From the NCBI GenBank assembly GCA_002007745.1, contig CP019882.1:5828001-5892000 (forward strand): a DNA stretch of 64,000 nucleotides, given 5' to 3'. A program made the position numbers and the translations under genes. Below, in pieces: positions 41,176-48,763 of the stretch (position 1 is the first letter of the stretch; each line of letters opens with the position of its first letter). Origin of the DNA: Mycolicibacterium litorale. GTDB lineage: Bacteria > Actinomycetota > Actinomycetes > Mycobacteriales > Mycobacteriaceae. The notes beneath the pieces were generated by a model. It did no database searches. It was given only the letters and a program-made list of their open reading frames with translations, and had not been told where the DNA came from.

Positions 41176-41643
41176 ATGAACACTGTCCTGTACTTCAGCA
41201 CCCGCGGCCCCATCTTTGAGACGCGCGCCTACACCAAGGCCGACATCGATCGCCTCGTCCAAGACCGGCAACTGCACTGCCTGACCAGCACTGACCGCCA
41301 GTTCGACTTCTGGTTCAGCCCGGCTGCACGCGGTTGCCAGGCGCGGACCAATCGCCGCGCCAGCGAGCTGCTGCTGGCCACCACGAAGTTCACCGCCAAG
41401 ACCGTTCCACTGCTGCCCGGCGGAGTGGTGGTCGCCACCCACGACGAGGACGGCGAACTCGACGGACTCAGCTGGCAGCAGCTCGACCTTCTGATCCGCC
41501 GGAACCGGTCGCTGACCGCGCGCGACGTGCGCGCCCTCGACCGCCGCATCCAGCGCCACGACCGTCGTCTCACTCGCCAGACGCGTACCGTCGCGGCCGC
41601 TCCGGCGCGTACCGCGACACCGCGCACGCCGGTCTCACACTGA
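41176..41643 (+). CDS. Conserved small protein, paralogue B, beside multicopper oxidase
   Basis: 155 aa paralogue of the protein at 38975. It shares MNTVLYFST, ETRAY, LTSTDRQFDFWFSP, ELLLATT, TAKTVPLL and DGLSWQQLD, plus the two Cys at 35 and 54. The C-terminus is basic and unrelated (RRLTRQTRTVAAAPARTATP). It is soluble and without a signal peptide. It is divergent from the oxidase gene (174 bp between starts) and ends 2 nt before a convergent LLM gene. Duplication with promoter retained implies both copies answer the same signal. Confidence 0.75.
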   Translation: MNTVLYFSTRGPIFETRAYTKADIDRLVQDRQLHCLTSTDRQFDFWFSPAARGCQARTNRRASELLLATTKFTAKTVPLLPGGVVVATHDEDGELDGLSWQQLDLLIRRNRSLTARDVRALDRRIQRHDRRLTRQTRTVAAAPARTATPRTPVSH

Positions 41644-41645
41644 CT

Positions 41646-42488
41646 TCAGCGCGCCCCTTGGCCCCGGTACTGGGCAACCTTCTCGGCATAGCCGTCCAGC
41701 AACCGCAGTGATTCGTCGCGCGGACGGGTCGGCAGCAGCAGTCCCAGTTGGCCGAACCCGAGATCTTCGGCAGTGCGCCAGTAGTCGGGATCGACCGGCG
41801 CGCCGAACATGGCCAGTGGTACGTCATGGCCGGCGCCATCGCGGAGTTGTTCGACGCGGTGGGTGAGTTGTTCCACCGGCAACGGGTTGGAGATCCAGCC
41901 GGCGTCGTGACGGATGACACGCTTCACGGTGGCGTCGGAGTTGCCACCGATGAGTATCGGCGGGTGCGGCTTGCGAACCGGCTTGGGCCGGCAGTAGGAG
42001 GCGTCGAAATTGACGAATCTGCCGTGGTATTCGGCGGGTTCCTCGGTCCACAGCGCTTTGATGGCCTCGATGCGCTCATCGAGCAGAGCTCCGCGGGTCT
42101 TGGGGTCGGTGCCGTGGTCGCGTAGTTCCTCGATGTTCCAGCCCGCCCCGACCCCGAGCACGAATCGGCCGCCGGAGATCAGGTCGATACTCGCGGCCTC
42201 CTTCGCCGTGATGATCGGGTCGCGTTGGATGAGCAGTGCGATTCCGGTGACCAGTTCGATGTTCGACGTGACCGCCGCCGCGGCTGCCAACGTGACGAAC
42301 GGGTCCAGCGTCCGGTAGTAGTACGGCGGCAGGTCACCACCCTGCGGATACGGTGACTCTCGGCTCGCCGGGATGTGGGTGTGCTCGGCGATCACGAGGG
42401 CTTCGAATCCGCGTTCCTCGATGGCACGTGCCAACGAAACCGTGTCGATGGTGTCGTCGTTGACGAATGTGGAGATGCCGAATTTCAT
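41646..42488 (-). CDS. LLM-class F420-dependent oxidoreductase
   Basis: 280 aa luciferase-like oxidoreductase: MKFGISTFVNDDTIDTVSLA, ELVTGIALLIQRDPIITAKE, GGRFVLGVGAGWNIEELRDHG and PPILIGGNSDATVKRVIRHD are the family blocks. The ATG follows GAGGGCGCACCC. A bulged stem-loop lies 21-50 nt upstream of the start. It is the third LLM-type gene in the window; the substrate is unknown. Confidence 0.88.
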   Translation of the reverse strand: MKFGISTFVNDDTIDTVSLARAIEERGFEALVIAEHTHIPASRESPYPQGGDLPPYYYRTLDPFVTLAAAAAVTSNIELVTGIALLIQRDPIITAKEAASIDLISGGRFVLGVGAGWNIEELRDHGTDPKTRGALLDERIEAIKALWTEEPAEYHGRFVNFDASYCRPKPVRKPHPPILIGGNSDATVKRVIRHDAGWISNPLPVEQLTHRVEQLRDGAGHDVPLAMFGAPVDPDYWRTAEDLGFGQLGLLLPTRPRDESLRLLDGYAEKVAQYRGQGAR

Positions 42489-42508
42489 GGGTGCGCCCTC
42501 GTCTTCCA

Positions 42509-42538
42509 GTGCGGGAGGCTGGCGACGCCAGTCCGCAC
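42509..42538 (-). promoter_or_regulatory. Stem-loop upstream of LLM oxidoreductase
   Basis: Outer arms GTGCGG and CCGCAC (42509-42514, 42533-42538) and inner arms CTGGC and GCCAG (42519-42523, 42527-42531) with a bulge. If transcribed it lies in the 5' leader of the LLM gene on the minus strand, just before its ribosome site. Function unknown. Confidence 0.3.
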
Positions 42539-42694
42539 AACGCTATTCCCCAACGGCCCGGAAGTCCACATCCACCCTCAGAGGTCACCCGGGCTGATTT
42601 CACCGGACGGCGCCGTTCTTATCAAAACGGTTGCTAGAAACGAATTTTCGCGGTTCTCGATTGGCTGGCAGCGCGATTGCCGATGCGATCTCGG

Positions 42695-42700
42695 TATCGT
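42695..42700 (+). promoter_or_regulatory. -10 element for leaderless ThrE-type gene
   Basis: TATCGT matches TANNNT and lies 8 nt before the ATG at 42708, so the transcript would start at or next to the start codon. Inferred from spacing. Confidence 0.4.
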
Positions 42701-42707
42701 GGAATAA

Positions 42708-44273
42708 ATGGGATCCGACCGGTCGGCATCGACGGAACGCCGCCGTCAACTGAGCTTCACGCTGCGGGGCCGCCGGGACCCGGCATCCAGCGCCGGGCAG
42801 CGCGCCCGAGCCTCCGGGGGTCTCGGTGATCGGCACACCCGCAAGGTTCTGGACCTGACCATTCGGCTCGCCGAAGTGATGCTGTCGTCCGGCTCGGGCA
42901 CCGCGGATGTGGTCGCCACCGCCCAGGACGTCGCCCAGGCCTATCAGCTCACCGACTGCGTGGTGGATGTCTTCGTCACCACGATCTTCGTCTCGGCACT
43001 GCCGACCGCGGACAGTCCGCCGGTCACCATCGTGCGATCGGTGCAGGCGCGCTCGACCGATTACACGCGGTTGGCCGAAGTGGACGGGCTGGTCCGTCGT
43101 ATCACCGCCGGTGGTGTCTCCGTCGACGAGGCCCACAAGGCCATGGACGTCCTGACCGAGCGACCGCACCCGTATCCGCGCTGGGTGGCGACCGCGGGCT
43201 GGGCGGGCTTTGCCCTCGGCATCGCCATGCTGCTCGGTGGCACCTGGCTCACCTGCATCCTCGCCGCGCTGTCGTCGGCGATGATCGACCGGCTCGGGCG
43301 GCTGCTCAATCGCGCCGGCACCCCGTTCTTCTTCCAGCAGGCTGCCGGTGCGCTGCTGGCCACCCTGGTTGCGGTCGCGGCCTACCTGTTCGCCGGCCAG
43401 GGCCCCACCGCGCTGGTAGCGACCGGCATCGTGATGTTGCTCTCGGGCATGACGCTGGTCGGATCGGTCCAGGACGCACTGACCGGTTACATGCTGACCG
43501 CGGTCGCGCGGCTCGGTGACGTGCTGTTCCTGACCGCCGGAATCGTGGTCGGCATTCTCGCCGGCCTACAGATCGCGGCGTTGGCCGGTATCCAGATTGA
43601 ACTGCACGTCGATGCCACCGAGTCGTTCGTGATCCCGAACCAGCCCCTGCCGATCCTGCTCGCCGTGGCCGGTGCGGCGCTGGCCGGAGCGTGCCTGACG
43701 ATTGCCAGCTACGCGCGGCCACGAGCCGTGGTCACCGCCGGAATCGTCGCCGGTCTGGCCGAACTGGTGCTCATCGGTCTCGGGAACGCCCGCTTCGGGC
43801 AGGTCGTGGCAACCGGCATCGCGGCCGTCGGGGTCGGGGTGCTGGCCACGTTTCTCTCCATCCGTCAGCAGGCACCGGCCCTGGTGACCGCAACGGCCGG
43901 GATCACGCCGATGCTGCCCGGCCTGGCCGTCTTCCGATCGGTGTTCTTTCTGGCCGTCGACAAGAACTACGCCGGTGGGACGGCGCAGGCGCTGGCAGCG
44001 GCGGCCACCGCGCTGGCCATCGGGGCGGGTGCGGTGATGGGCGAATTACTGGCCTCACCCTTGCGCTACGGCGCCGGGCGCGTTGGCGAGTTGTTCCGAG
44101 TCGACGGACCGCCGGGCGTTCGCCGTGCCGTCGGCCGCGTCGTCCGGCTCCGGCCGGCCACCGCGCATCCGGCCAACCGCAACCCGCACCAACGGTCATG
44201 GAGCGTCGCCCTGGAGCCGACGCCGGCCAACGACCACACCGGTGCGGGCCCAAGCCCTGGTCCCGGTCACTGA
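42708..44273 (+). CDS. Threonine/serine exporter (ThrE family)
   Basis: 521 aa membrane protein. A hydrophilic N-terminus (residues 1-45) precedes the ThrE cytosolic domain (RLAEVMLSSGSGTADVVATA, VFVTTIFVSALP, VDEAHKAMDVL). About ten membrane segments follow (residues 155-450), including GTPFFFQQAAGALLATL and ALVTATAGITPMLPGLAV of the C-terminal ThrE half. A Pro-rich basic tail closes it. Members export threonine and serine. Both ThrE halves are fused in one chain, as in Corynebacterium ThrE. Confidence 0.87.
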   Translation: MGSDRSASTERRRQLSFTLRGRRDPASSAGQRARASGGLGDRHTRKVLDLTIRLAEVMLSSGSGTADVVATAQDVAQAYQLTDCVVDVFVTTIFVSALPTADSPPVTIVRSVQARSTDYTRLAEVDGLVRRITAGGVSVDEAHKAMDVLTERPHPYPRWVATAGWAGFALGIAMLLGGTWLTCILAALSSAMIDRLGRLLNRAGTPFFFQQAAGALLATLVAVAAYLFAGQGPTALVATGIVMLLSGMTLVGSVQDALTGYMLTAVARLGDVLFLTAGIVVGILAGLQIAALAGIQIELHVDATESFVIPNQPLPILLAVAGAALAGACLTIASYARPRAVVTAGIVAGLAELVLIGLGNARFGQVVATGIAAVGVGVLATFLSIRQQAPALVTATAGITPMLPGLAVFRSVFFLAVDKNYAGGTAQALAAAATALAIGAGAVMGELLASPLRYGAGRVGELFRVDGPPGVRRAVGRVVRLRPATAHPANRNPHQRSWSVALEPTPANDHTGAGPSPGPGH

Positions 44274-44293
44274 TCGACCGGAGAACACCAGGC

Positions 44294-44315
44294 CAGCGGC
44301 GGTCGTGAGCCGCTG
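44294..44315. terminator. Hairpin after ThrE-type gene
   Basis: Perfect 7-bp stem CAGCGGC/GCCGCTG with an 8-nt loop, 20 nt after the ThrE stop. No U-tract. Plausible terminator separating it from the MFS gene. Confidence 0.4.
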
Positions 44316-44479
44316 TGGCGCTGGCTACACCAGGCCGGTTCCGCCGCGACATAAGTTGCATAGAGAAACTAAGGTTTGAGAGGGTGGGCGGTCGACGCCC
44401 GGTCAGCGGAGTTGCTGACGACGCCACACATCGCGCCGCCCGGGGAACAAATCCGATCAAGACGAAGTTGGAGGCACAC

Positions 44480-44509
44480 GTGTCCGGCCCGAAAGTGTTG
44501 ACCCGGTGA
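44480..44509 (+). other. Nine-codon leader frame overlapping the MFS start
   Basis: GTG at 44480, preceded at 5 nt by a strong GGAGG (44470-44474), opens a 9-residue frame (VSGPKVLTR) whose TGA overlaps the GTG of the MFS gene at 44506. Either it is a leader that drives translation by coupling, or one base is missing and the nine residues are the true N-terminus of the transporter, as with other frame breaks in this window. Confidence 0.5.
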
Positions 44510-46515
44510 TCCGCCAGGGCCCGCTCGCGGGAAGGTACCCTGCTGTCGCCGCGATGGTCACCCTCGCGCTGATCCCCTACCTCGCGCTGTCCGCGGCGAT
44601 AGATCCGCTGGTCCCGATCATCTCCGCTGACCTCCACATGACCACCCAGACCATGACGCTGGCATCCGGTCTGGGCAACGCCGCCTACGCGGTGGGCACG
44701 GTTCTGGCGGTTCAGTTCGCCCAACACCTGCCGCAACGCCGGATGCTGCTGATCTATGCGGTGGTACTCGTCGCCGGTTCGGTGCTCGCCGCCGCTGCGC
44801 AGAACGCCGGGACCTACATCGGCGGACATGTGCTGCAAGGTCTGGCCACCAGCATGCTGCTGATCGCGGCCGCTCCGCCGTTGACGATCGGTTTCCCCCG
44901 GGACAAACTGCGGCACACCGCCGTCATCATGAACATGTGCGTGTTCGGTGCCGTCGCGCTCGGTCCGTTCATCGGAGGTGCGCAGGCCGAGGCGCACGCC
45001 TGGCGCCCGCTGTTCTGGATCATCGCCGGGATTGCGCTGCTGGCCCTGGTGATGGCCGCGCTGACTTTTGAAGATGCGCCTCCGGCCGACCGCGACGCGC
45101 CGTGGGATCTGCCGGCCATCGCCCTGGCGGCGGTCGGCTGCACCGCAGCATTCGTGGGTGCGGCGCAGCTGACCAGCCACGGGTTCGGCGACCGGGCCGT
45201 GACGGTACCCATGCTCGGCGGTTTGGCGTTGATCGTCGTGCTGATCGTCTATCAATTTCGGGCCCGGCGTCCGCTGTTGACGGTCCGGACGATGCTGACG
45301 AGTGCAATACCGGTCGCCGGTGTTGGCGTGGCGCTGTTCGCCGCGGCGGCTTCCGTCGCAGCAACCGTCCTGACCGCGAATGTCCTGTTGCAGACCTACA
45401 ACCCGGTCCGAGTCGGGCTGCTGTACCTGCCTGAACTGGGCGGAGCGATCGTCATGGCTTTCGTGTTCGGCAAGGTCATCAGCCGCCGGGCCATGCACTA
45501 CCTGCCCCTGGTCGGGATGGCGCTGTTGGCACTCGGAATCCTGGTCTTCCGGGTCGGCCTGCCTGCGAGTCAGCCCCTGGCGATGCTGGGGGCCGCACTG
45601 ACCGGTTTAGCGCTCGGCGCGACGGTCGCACCCGCCCTGTTCGTTGCCGGCTTCTCGCTGCAGTCGAACAGCCTCCAGCGTGTCTTCGCCATCATCGAGT
45701 TGCTGCGTGCGGTCGCCGCGTTCATGGTCGCTCCGATTCTGGCTCGCGTCGCGGTGACGGCGGCCGGTGGTGATCTCGTCGAAGGCACCGGAACGGCCCT
45801 GTGGATCGGGTTCGGACTGGCCGTCGGCGGCGCCCTGTTCGGAGTGCTCATCTACCTGCTCAGCGGGGCCCGGCCCCAAGCCCCCGATCTGGACCGGTTT
45901 CTCGACGGCGACTTTCCGGCCTGGTACTCCCCACCACTGCTGGCCCGGATCCGGTCCGGCCACCCGGCACCACCCGCGGAAGTGGCCGGCATACCGGCTG
46001 CCCCGTCCCGGGTGCGCCCCATCGACGACCTCACCGGGCCGGTCCTGTTCGCCTATGACGGCTCCGCACTGGCGGGGCGCGCCATCCAGCAAGCCGCCGA
46101 CCAGCTGTCCGCGGCGAAACAGGCCCTCGTGGTGTGCGTCTGGCGCCCCGTCGACGTCGGGTTCAGCCCCACCGACGCCCAGCCGTTCGACCCGGACAAA
46201 GCCACCGAGGTCCGGCGCGCCGCCGAGCGGACCGCCGCGCACGGGGCCAGGTTGGCAGCGGAAGCCGGGTTCACCGCCGACGCCGTCGCGGTGGAGGCCG
46301 CCCCCACCTGGAAGGGCATCGTCGAGGCCGCCAACGACTATCGCGCCAGCTTGATCGTGCTTGGACCGCACCGGCGCAACGGTCTGCTGGGGCATTCGTT
46401 CGGCAGCGTCGCCGCGGCAGTCGTCGCGCACACCGATACCGCAGTGCTCATCGTTCCGGAACGGCCCGACGAGTTCACGGTCGAATCGGATCTGGCCTCG
46501 GCGGGTCAGCGGTAG
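44506..46515 (+). CDS. MFS transporter fused to a universal stress protein domain
   Basis: 669 aa. Residues 1-450 form a 14-segment-type MFS transporter (AIDPLVPIISADLHMTTQTM, GGHVLQGLATSMLLIAAAPP, GPFIGGAQAEAHAWRPLFWI) like drug/proton antiporters. After a linker, residues about 503-655 are a USP domain: PVLFAYDGSALAGRAIQQAA and the ATP-site pattern LGPHRRNGLLGHSFGSVAAA with TDTAVLIVPE. This couples transport to a cytosolic nucleotide-binding sensor. The GTG at 44506 has no ribosome site of its own; see the overlapping leader frame at 44480. Confidence 0.87.
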   Translation: MIRQGPLAGRYPAVAAMVTLALIPYLALSAAIDPLVPIISADLHMTTQTMTLASGLGNAAYAVGTVLAVQFAQHLPQRRMLLIYAVVLVAGSVLAAAAQNAGTYIGGHVLQGLATSMLLIAAAPPLTIGFPRDKLRHTAVIMNMCVFGAVALGPFIGGAQAEAHAWRPLFWIIAGIALLALVMAALTFEDAPPADRDAPWDLPAIALAAVGCTAAFVGAAQLTSHGFGDRAVTVPMLGGLALIVVLIVYQFRARRPLLTVRTMLTSAIPVAGVGVALFAAAASVAATVLTANVLLQTYNPVRVGLLYLPELGGAIVMAFVFGKVISRRAMHYLPLVGMALLALGILVFRVGLPASQPLAMLGAALTGLALGATVAPALFVAGFSLQSNSLQRVFAIIELLRAVAAFMVAPILARVAVTAAGGDLVEGTGTALWIGFGLAVGGALFGVLIYLLSGARPQAPDLDRFLDGDFPAWYSPPLLARIRSGHPAPPAEVAGIPAAPSRVRPIDDLTGPVLFAYDGSALAGRAIQQAADQLSAAKQALVVCVWRPVDVGFSPTDAQPFDPDKATEVRRAAERTAAHGARLAAEAGFTADAVAVEAAPTWKGIVEAANDYRASLIVLGPHRRNGLLGHSFGSVAAAVVAHTDTAVLIVPERPDEFTVESDLASAGQR

Positions 46516-46529
46516 GCAGAGTGTTACCT

Positions 46530-47003
46530 ATGGACGATCCGTCGAGTCTGACACCACCCGATTGCGACCCGAACGACGGCACCACCAGCCCACTGACCGC
46601 CGAGGATCTGGAATTGCTCCGGCGCCCGTTGTACGGCTTTCTGACCGTCGCGGCGGGCCCGGTTCCACCCCAGCCCCGCCCGGTGTGGTTCGAGGTCACC
46701 GCCGCCGGAGACGTCCAACTGTTCACCGCGCCGGACAGCGTGAAGATCCGGCGGTTGAGCCGTGACGCCCGCGCCTCGCTGGTCGTCGCCGCCCCGGTGG
46801 GTGAGCGTGAGCGGTGGGTTTCGGTCTCCGGGCCGACATCGATCGAAAGCGGTGGGGCACATGAACTCTGCGAGCGGCTGGCTGCCCGTTACTGGGATCT
46901 GGACGAGCCGGCCCGCGCCGCCGACCTTGCCGCCCTGCTGGCCGAGGACTGGGTCCGGCTCGTCATCCACCCGGCCCGGGTCAGTCGCTATTCGATGAGC
47001 TGA
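46530..47003 (+). CDS. Pyridoxamine 5'-phosphate oxidase-family protein
   Basis: 157 aa split-barrel flavin-binding protein: LRRPLYGFLTVAAGP, RPVWFEVTAAGDVQLFTA, SVKIRRLSRDARASLVVAAP and WVSVSGPTSIESGG, all typical of the PNPOx-like group that in mycobacteria often uses F420 or heme. The ATG at 46530 follows the MFS gene by 14 nt, so they may be co-transcribed. A GTG three codons upstream (46521) is an alternative. Its 3' end overlaps the convergent phospholipase D gene by 23 nt. Confidence 0.82.
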   Translation: MDDPSSLTPPDCDPNDGTTSPLTAEDLELLRRPLYGFLTVAAGPVPPQPRPVWFEVTAAGDVQLFTAPDSVKIRRLSRDARASLVVAAPVGERERWVSVSGPTSIESGGAHELCERLAARYWDLDEPARAADLAALLAEDWVRLVIHPARVSRYSMS

Positions 47004-48603
47004 CCGACCCCCGCCAATCGCGTTGCGCCGAGCCGCCGGCCCCGTCAGGCAAAGCGACCGGCGCGGGCTGTCCGGGCCGGAGGAATCCCCACAGCGGCGA
47101 CGCCCGACTCAGCGGCCAGGTGACGACCCCGCTCACCAGGCTCCACACGCTCTGCCCTATTGACGTGGGTACCTGGTCGGGATCCATCAGATCGTTCTCC
47201 GCCAACGGACTCGCATCCGCCGACACCATGAACTCGGTGAACTTGCGCAGCGAACGGCCGGTTCCGCGCAGGGCATTGGTCGCGCGCAGGAATGACTTGT
47301 GCCGCACCATCTCCCGCTGGAAAGTGTCGACAGATACACCCAGATGTTCGGCCACCAAACCATCGCGGGTCGCAACGATGAGGCTGCGCACATCGTGGCG
47401 GTCCGAGCCGCATGCCTCCACGGCGAGATCACACTCGCTGTCGAAACCCAACGATCGGTTGTTGAGGTTCGACGAGCCGATGCGCAGCAGCCGGTCATCG
47501 ACGACCATCACCTTGGCGTGCACGTAGACCGAGGTCCCGCCCTTGATCGCCGGCCAGTAGATGCCGAGCCTGCCGTACTCGTCGGCCTCCCACAGCAAGC
47601 GCACCAGCCGTTCCCGCGCGCTGTCCATCGACTGTTGCTCGAGCCGGCTTTCCGAGCTGCGTGGCAACACGATCACCACTTCGGGCCCGTCCGGTTCCCG
47701 TAGTCGCGCCGCTAGCGCCTCGGCCAGACTGCGCGCAGCCAGGTATTGATTCTCCAAGTAGATGACCTCACGTGCGGCTGCGATCGCCGCCAGGTTGAGC
47801 GCCTCCACCTCGCGGACCTCGGCACGCTCCCGCAGGGCGGGCAGGGTGCGCGCCACGCCCACCTCGACATCTCGCAATGCCGGTTGCAGCGCCGGTGGCC
47901 ACGCTGATTCGGTGGACGCGCACGGCGTCAGCGCCTCTCCGGTCGCGCCCTCCCACCGGTCGCGGGCCTGCTCGCCCAGCACCTGCGCGGCAGCCCCGTC
48001 GACCACGGCCGCCACCTCGTGGCGCGGACCGTAGGGCTGGCCCGATGCCTGCCGGCCCGGATCGTCGGGAAGGTGTGCACGGGTGTCCCAGCGCCCGAGC
48101 GTCAGGTCGATGCCCCCGCAGAAGGCCACCGCGTCATCGACCACCACGATCTTCTGGTGATGCACGGCTCCGGTCGGGTGTGCCCCGTCGACGGCCAGAT
48201 GCATTCGCCGTGAGGTGAATTGGTTGATCAAGCCCACCGGGGTCACTCCGAACCAAAACCCGTCGAACGCCGGCAGCAACCTCAGATTCGATTTGAGCAG
48301 GTACACCCGCAGCTCGGGGCGCCGCCACAGCAGCCAGTGCAGGAACAAGCCGAGATGGTTGGGGCCCCCCAACGTCGGTTCGCCCGCCTCGAACGTCATC
48401 CGGGAATCGAGGTCCCAGCCGATGATCATGATTCGGTGTTGCGCACGCAGCATGGCTGCTTTGACATGGGCGAGATAGTCCGCGCCGTCGACGACCGGGG
48501 CGAACCGGTCCGCGATCGCGGTACGCCAGCACGTCTGGCCGGGGACCAGCAGGTGTTCGGCGCAGGGCGGAGCCGCTGCTGGCGGCTTCTTCCTGTGTGA
48601 CAC
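46981..48603 (-). CDS. Phospholipase D-family protein
   Basis: 540 aa with two HKD catalytic motifs: HHQKIVVVDDAVAFCGG and HAKVMVVDDRLLRIGSSNLN, each in its PLD half, plus GWDLDSRM and IYLENQYLAARSLAEAL. There is no signal peptide. It hydrolyses or transfers phosphatidyl groups, resembling the PLD-type enzymes of eukaryotic PLDz-like organisation (two halves, long linker). The GTG at 48603 follows GAGGAAGG and starts the conserved region. Its physiological role in this organism is not clear. Confidence 0.87.
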   Translation of the reverse strand: MSHRKKPPAAAPPCAEHLLVPGQTCWRTAIADRFAPVVDGADYLAHVKAAMLRAQHRIMIIGWDLDSRMTFEAGEPTLGGPNHLGLFLHWLLWRRPELRVYLLKSNLRLLPAFDGFWFGVTPVGLINQFTSRRMHLAVDGAHPTGAVHHQKIVVVDDAVAFCGGIDLTLGRWDTRAHLPDDPGRQASGQPYGPRHEVAAVVDGAAAQVLGEQARDRWEGATGEALTPCASTESAWPPALQPALRDVEVGVARTLPALRERAEVREVEALNLAAIAAAREVIYLENQYLAARSLAEALAARLREPDGPEVVIVLPRSSESRLEQQSMDSARERLVRLLWEADEYGRLGIYWPAIKGGTSVYVHAKVMVVDDRLLRIGSSNLNNRSLGFDSECDLAVEACGSDRHDVRSLIVATRDGLVAEHLGVSVDTFQREMVRHKSFLRATNALRGTGRSLRKFTEFMVSADASPLAENDLMDPDQVPTSIGQSVWSLVSGVVTWPLSRASPLWGFLRPGQPAPVALPDGAGGSAQRDWRGSVSSSNSD

Positions 48604-48763
48604 GCTGGGACCTTCCTCGGAACTCCTGCCCACCATTTGACGGCAGGAAGGATCGGCCTGTCGAGGTGCGGTGTCACCGGTCACAATCCGGTCCCCGGTG
48701 TGCACTCCGCCTGAGTCATCTGCGTCCCGCGCCGGTCGACCTAGCTAGGCTGCGGGTATCCCC

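Noticed and set aside
43903..45498. 531-codon minus-strand frame across ThrE and MFS genes
   Set aside because: Composition is that of complementary coding DNA (Arg/His/Gln/Asp-rich); no start region or motif.
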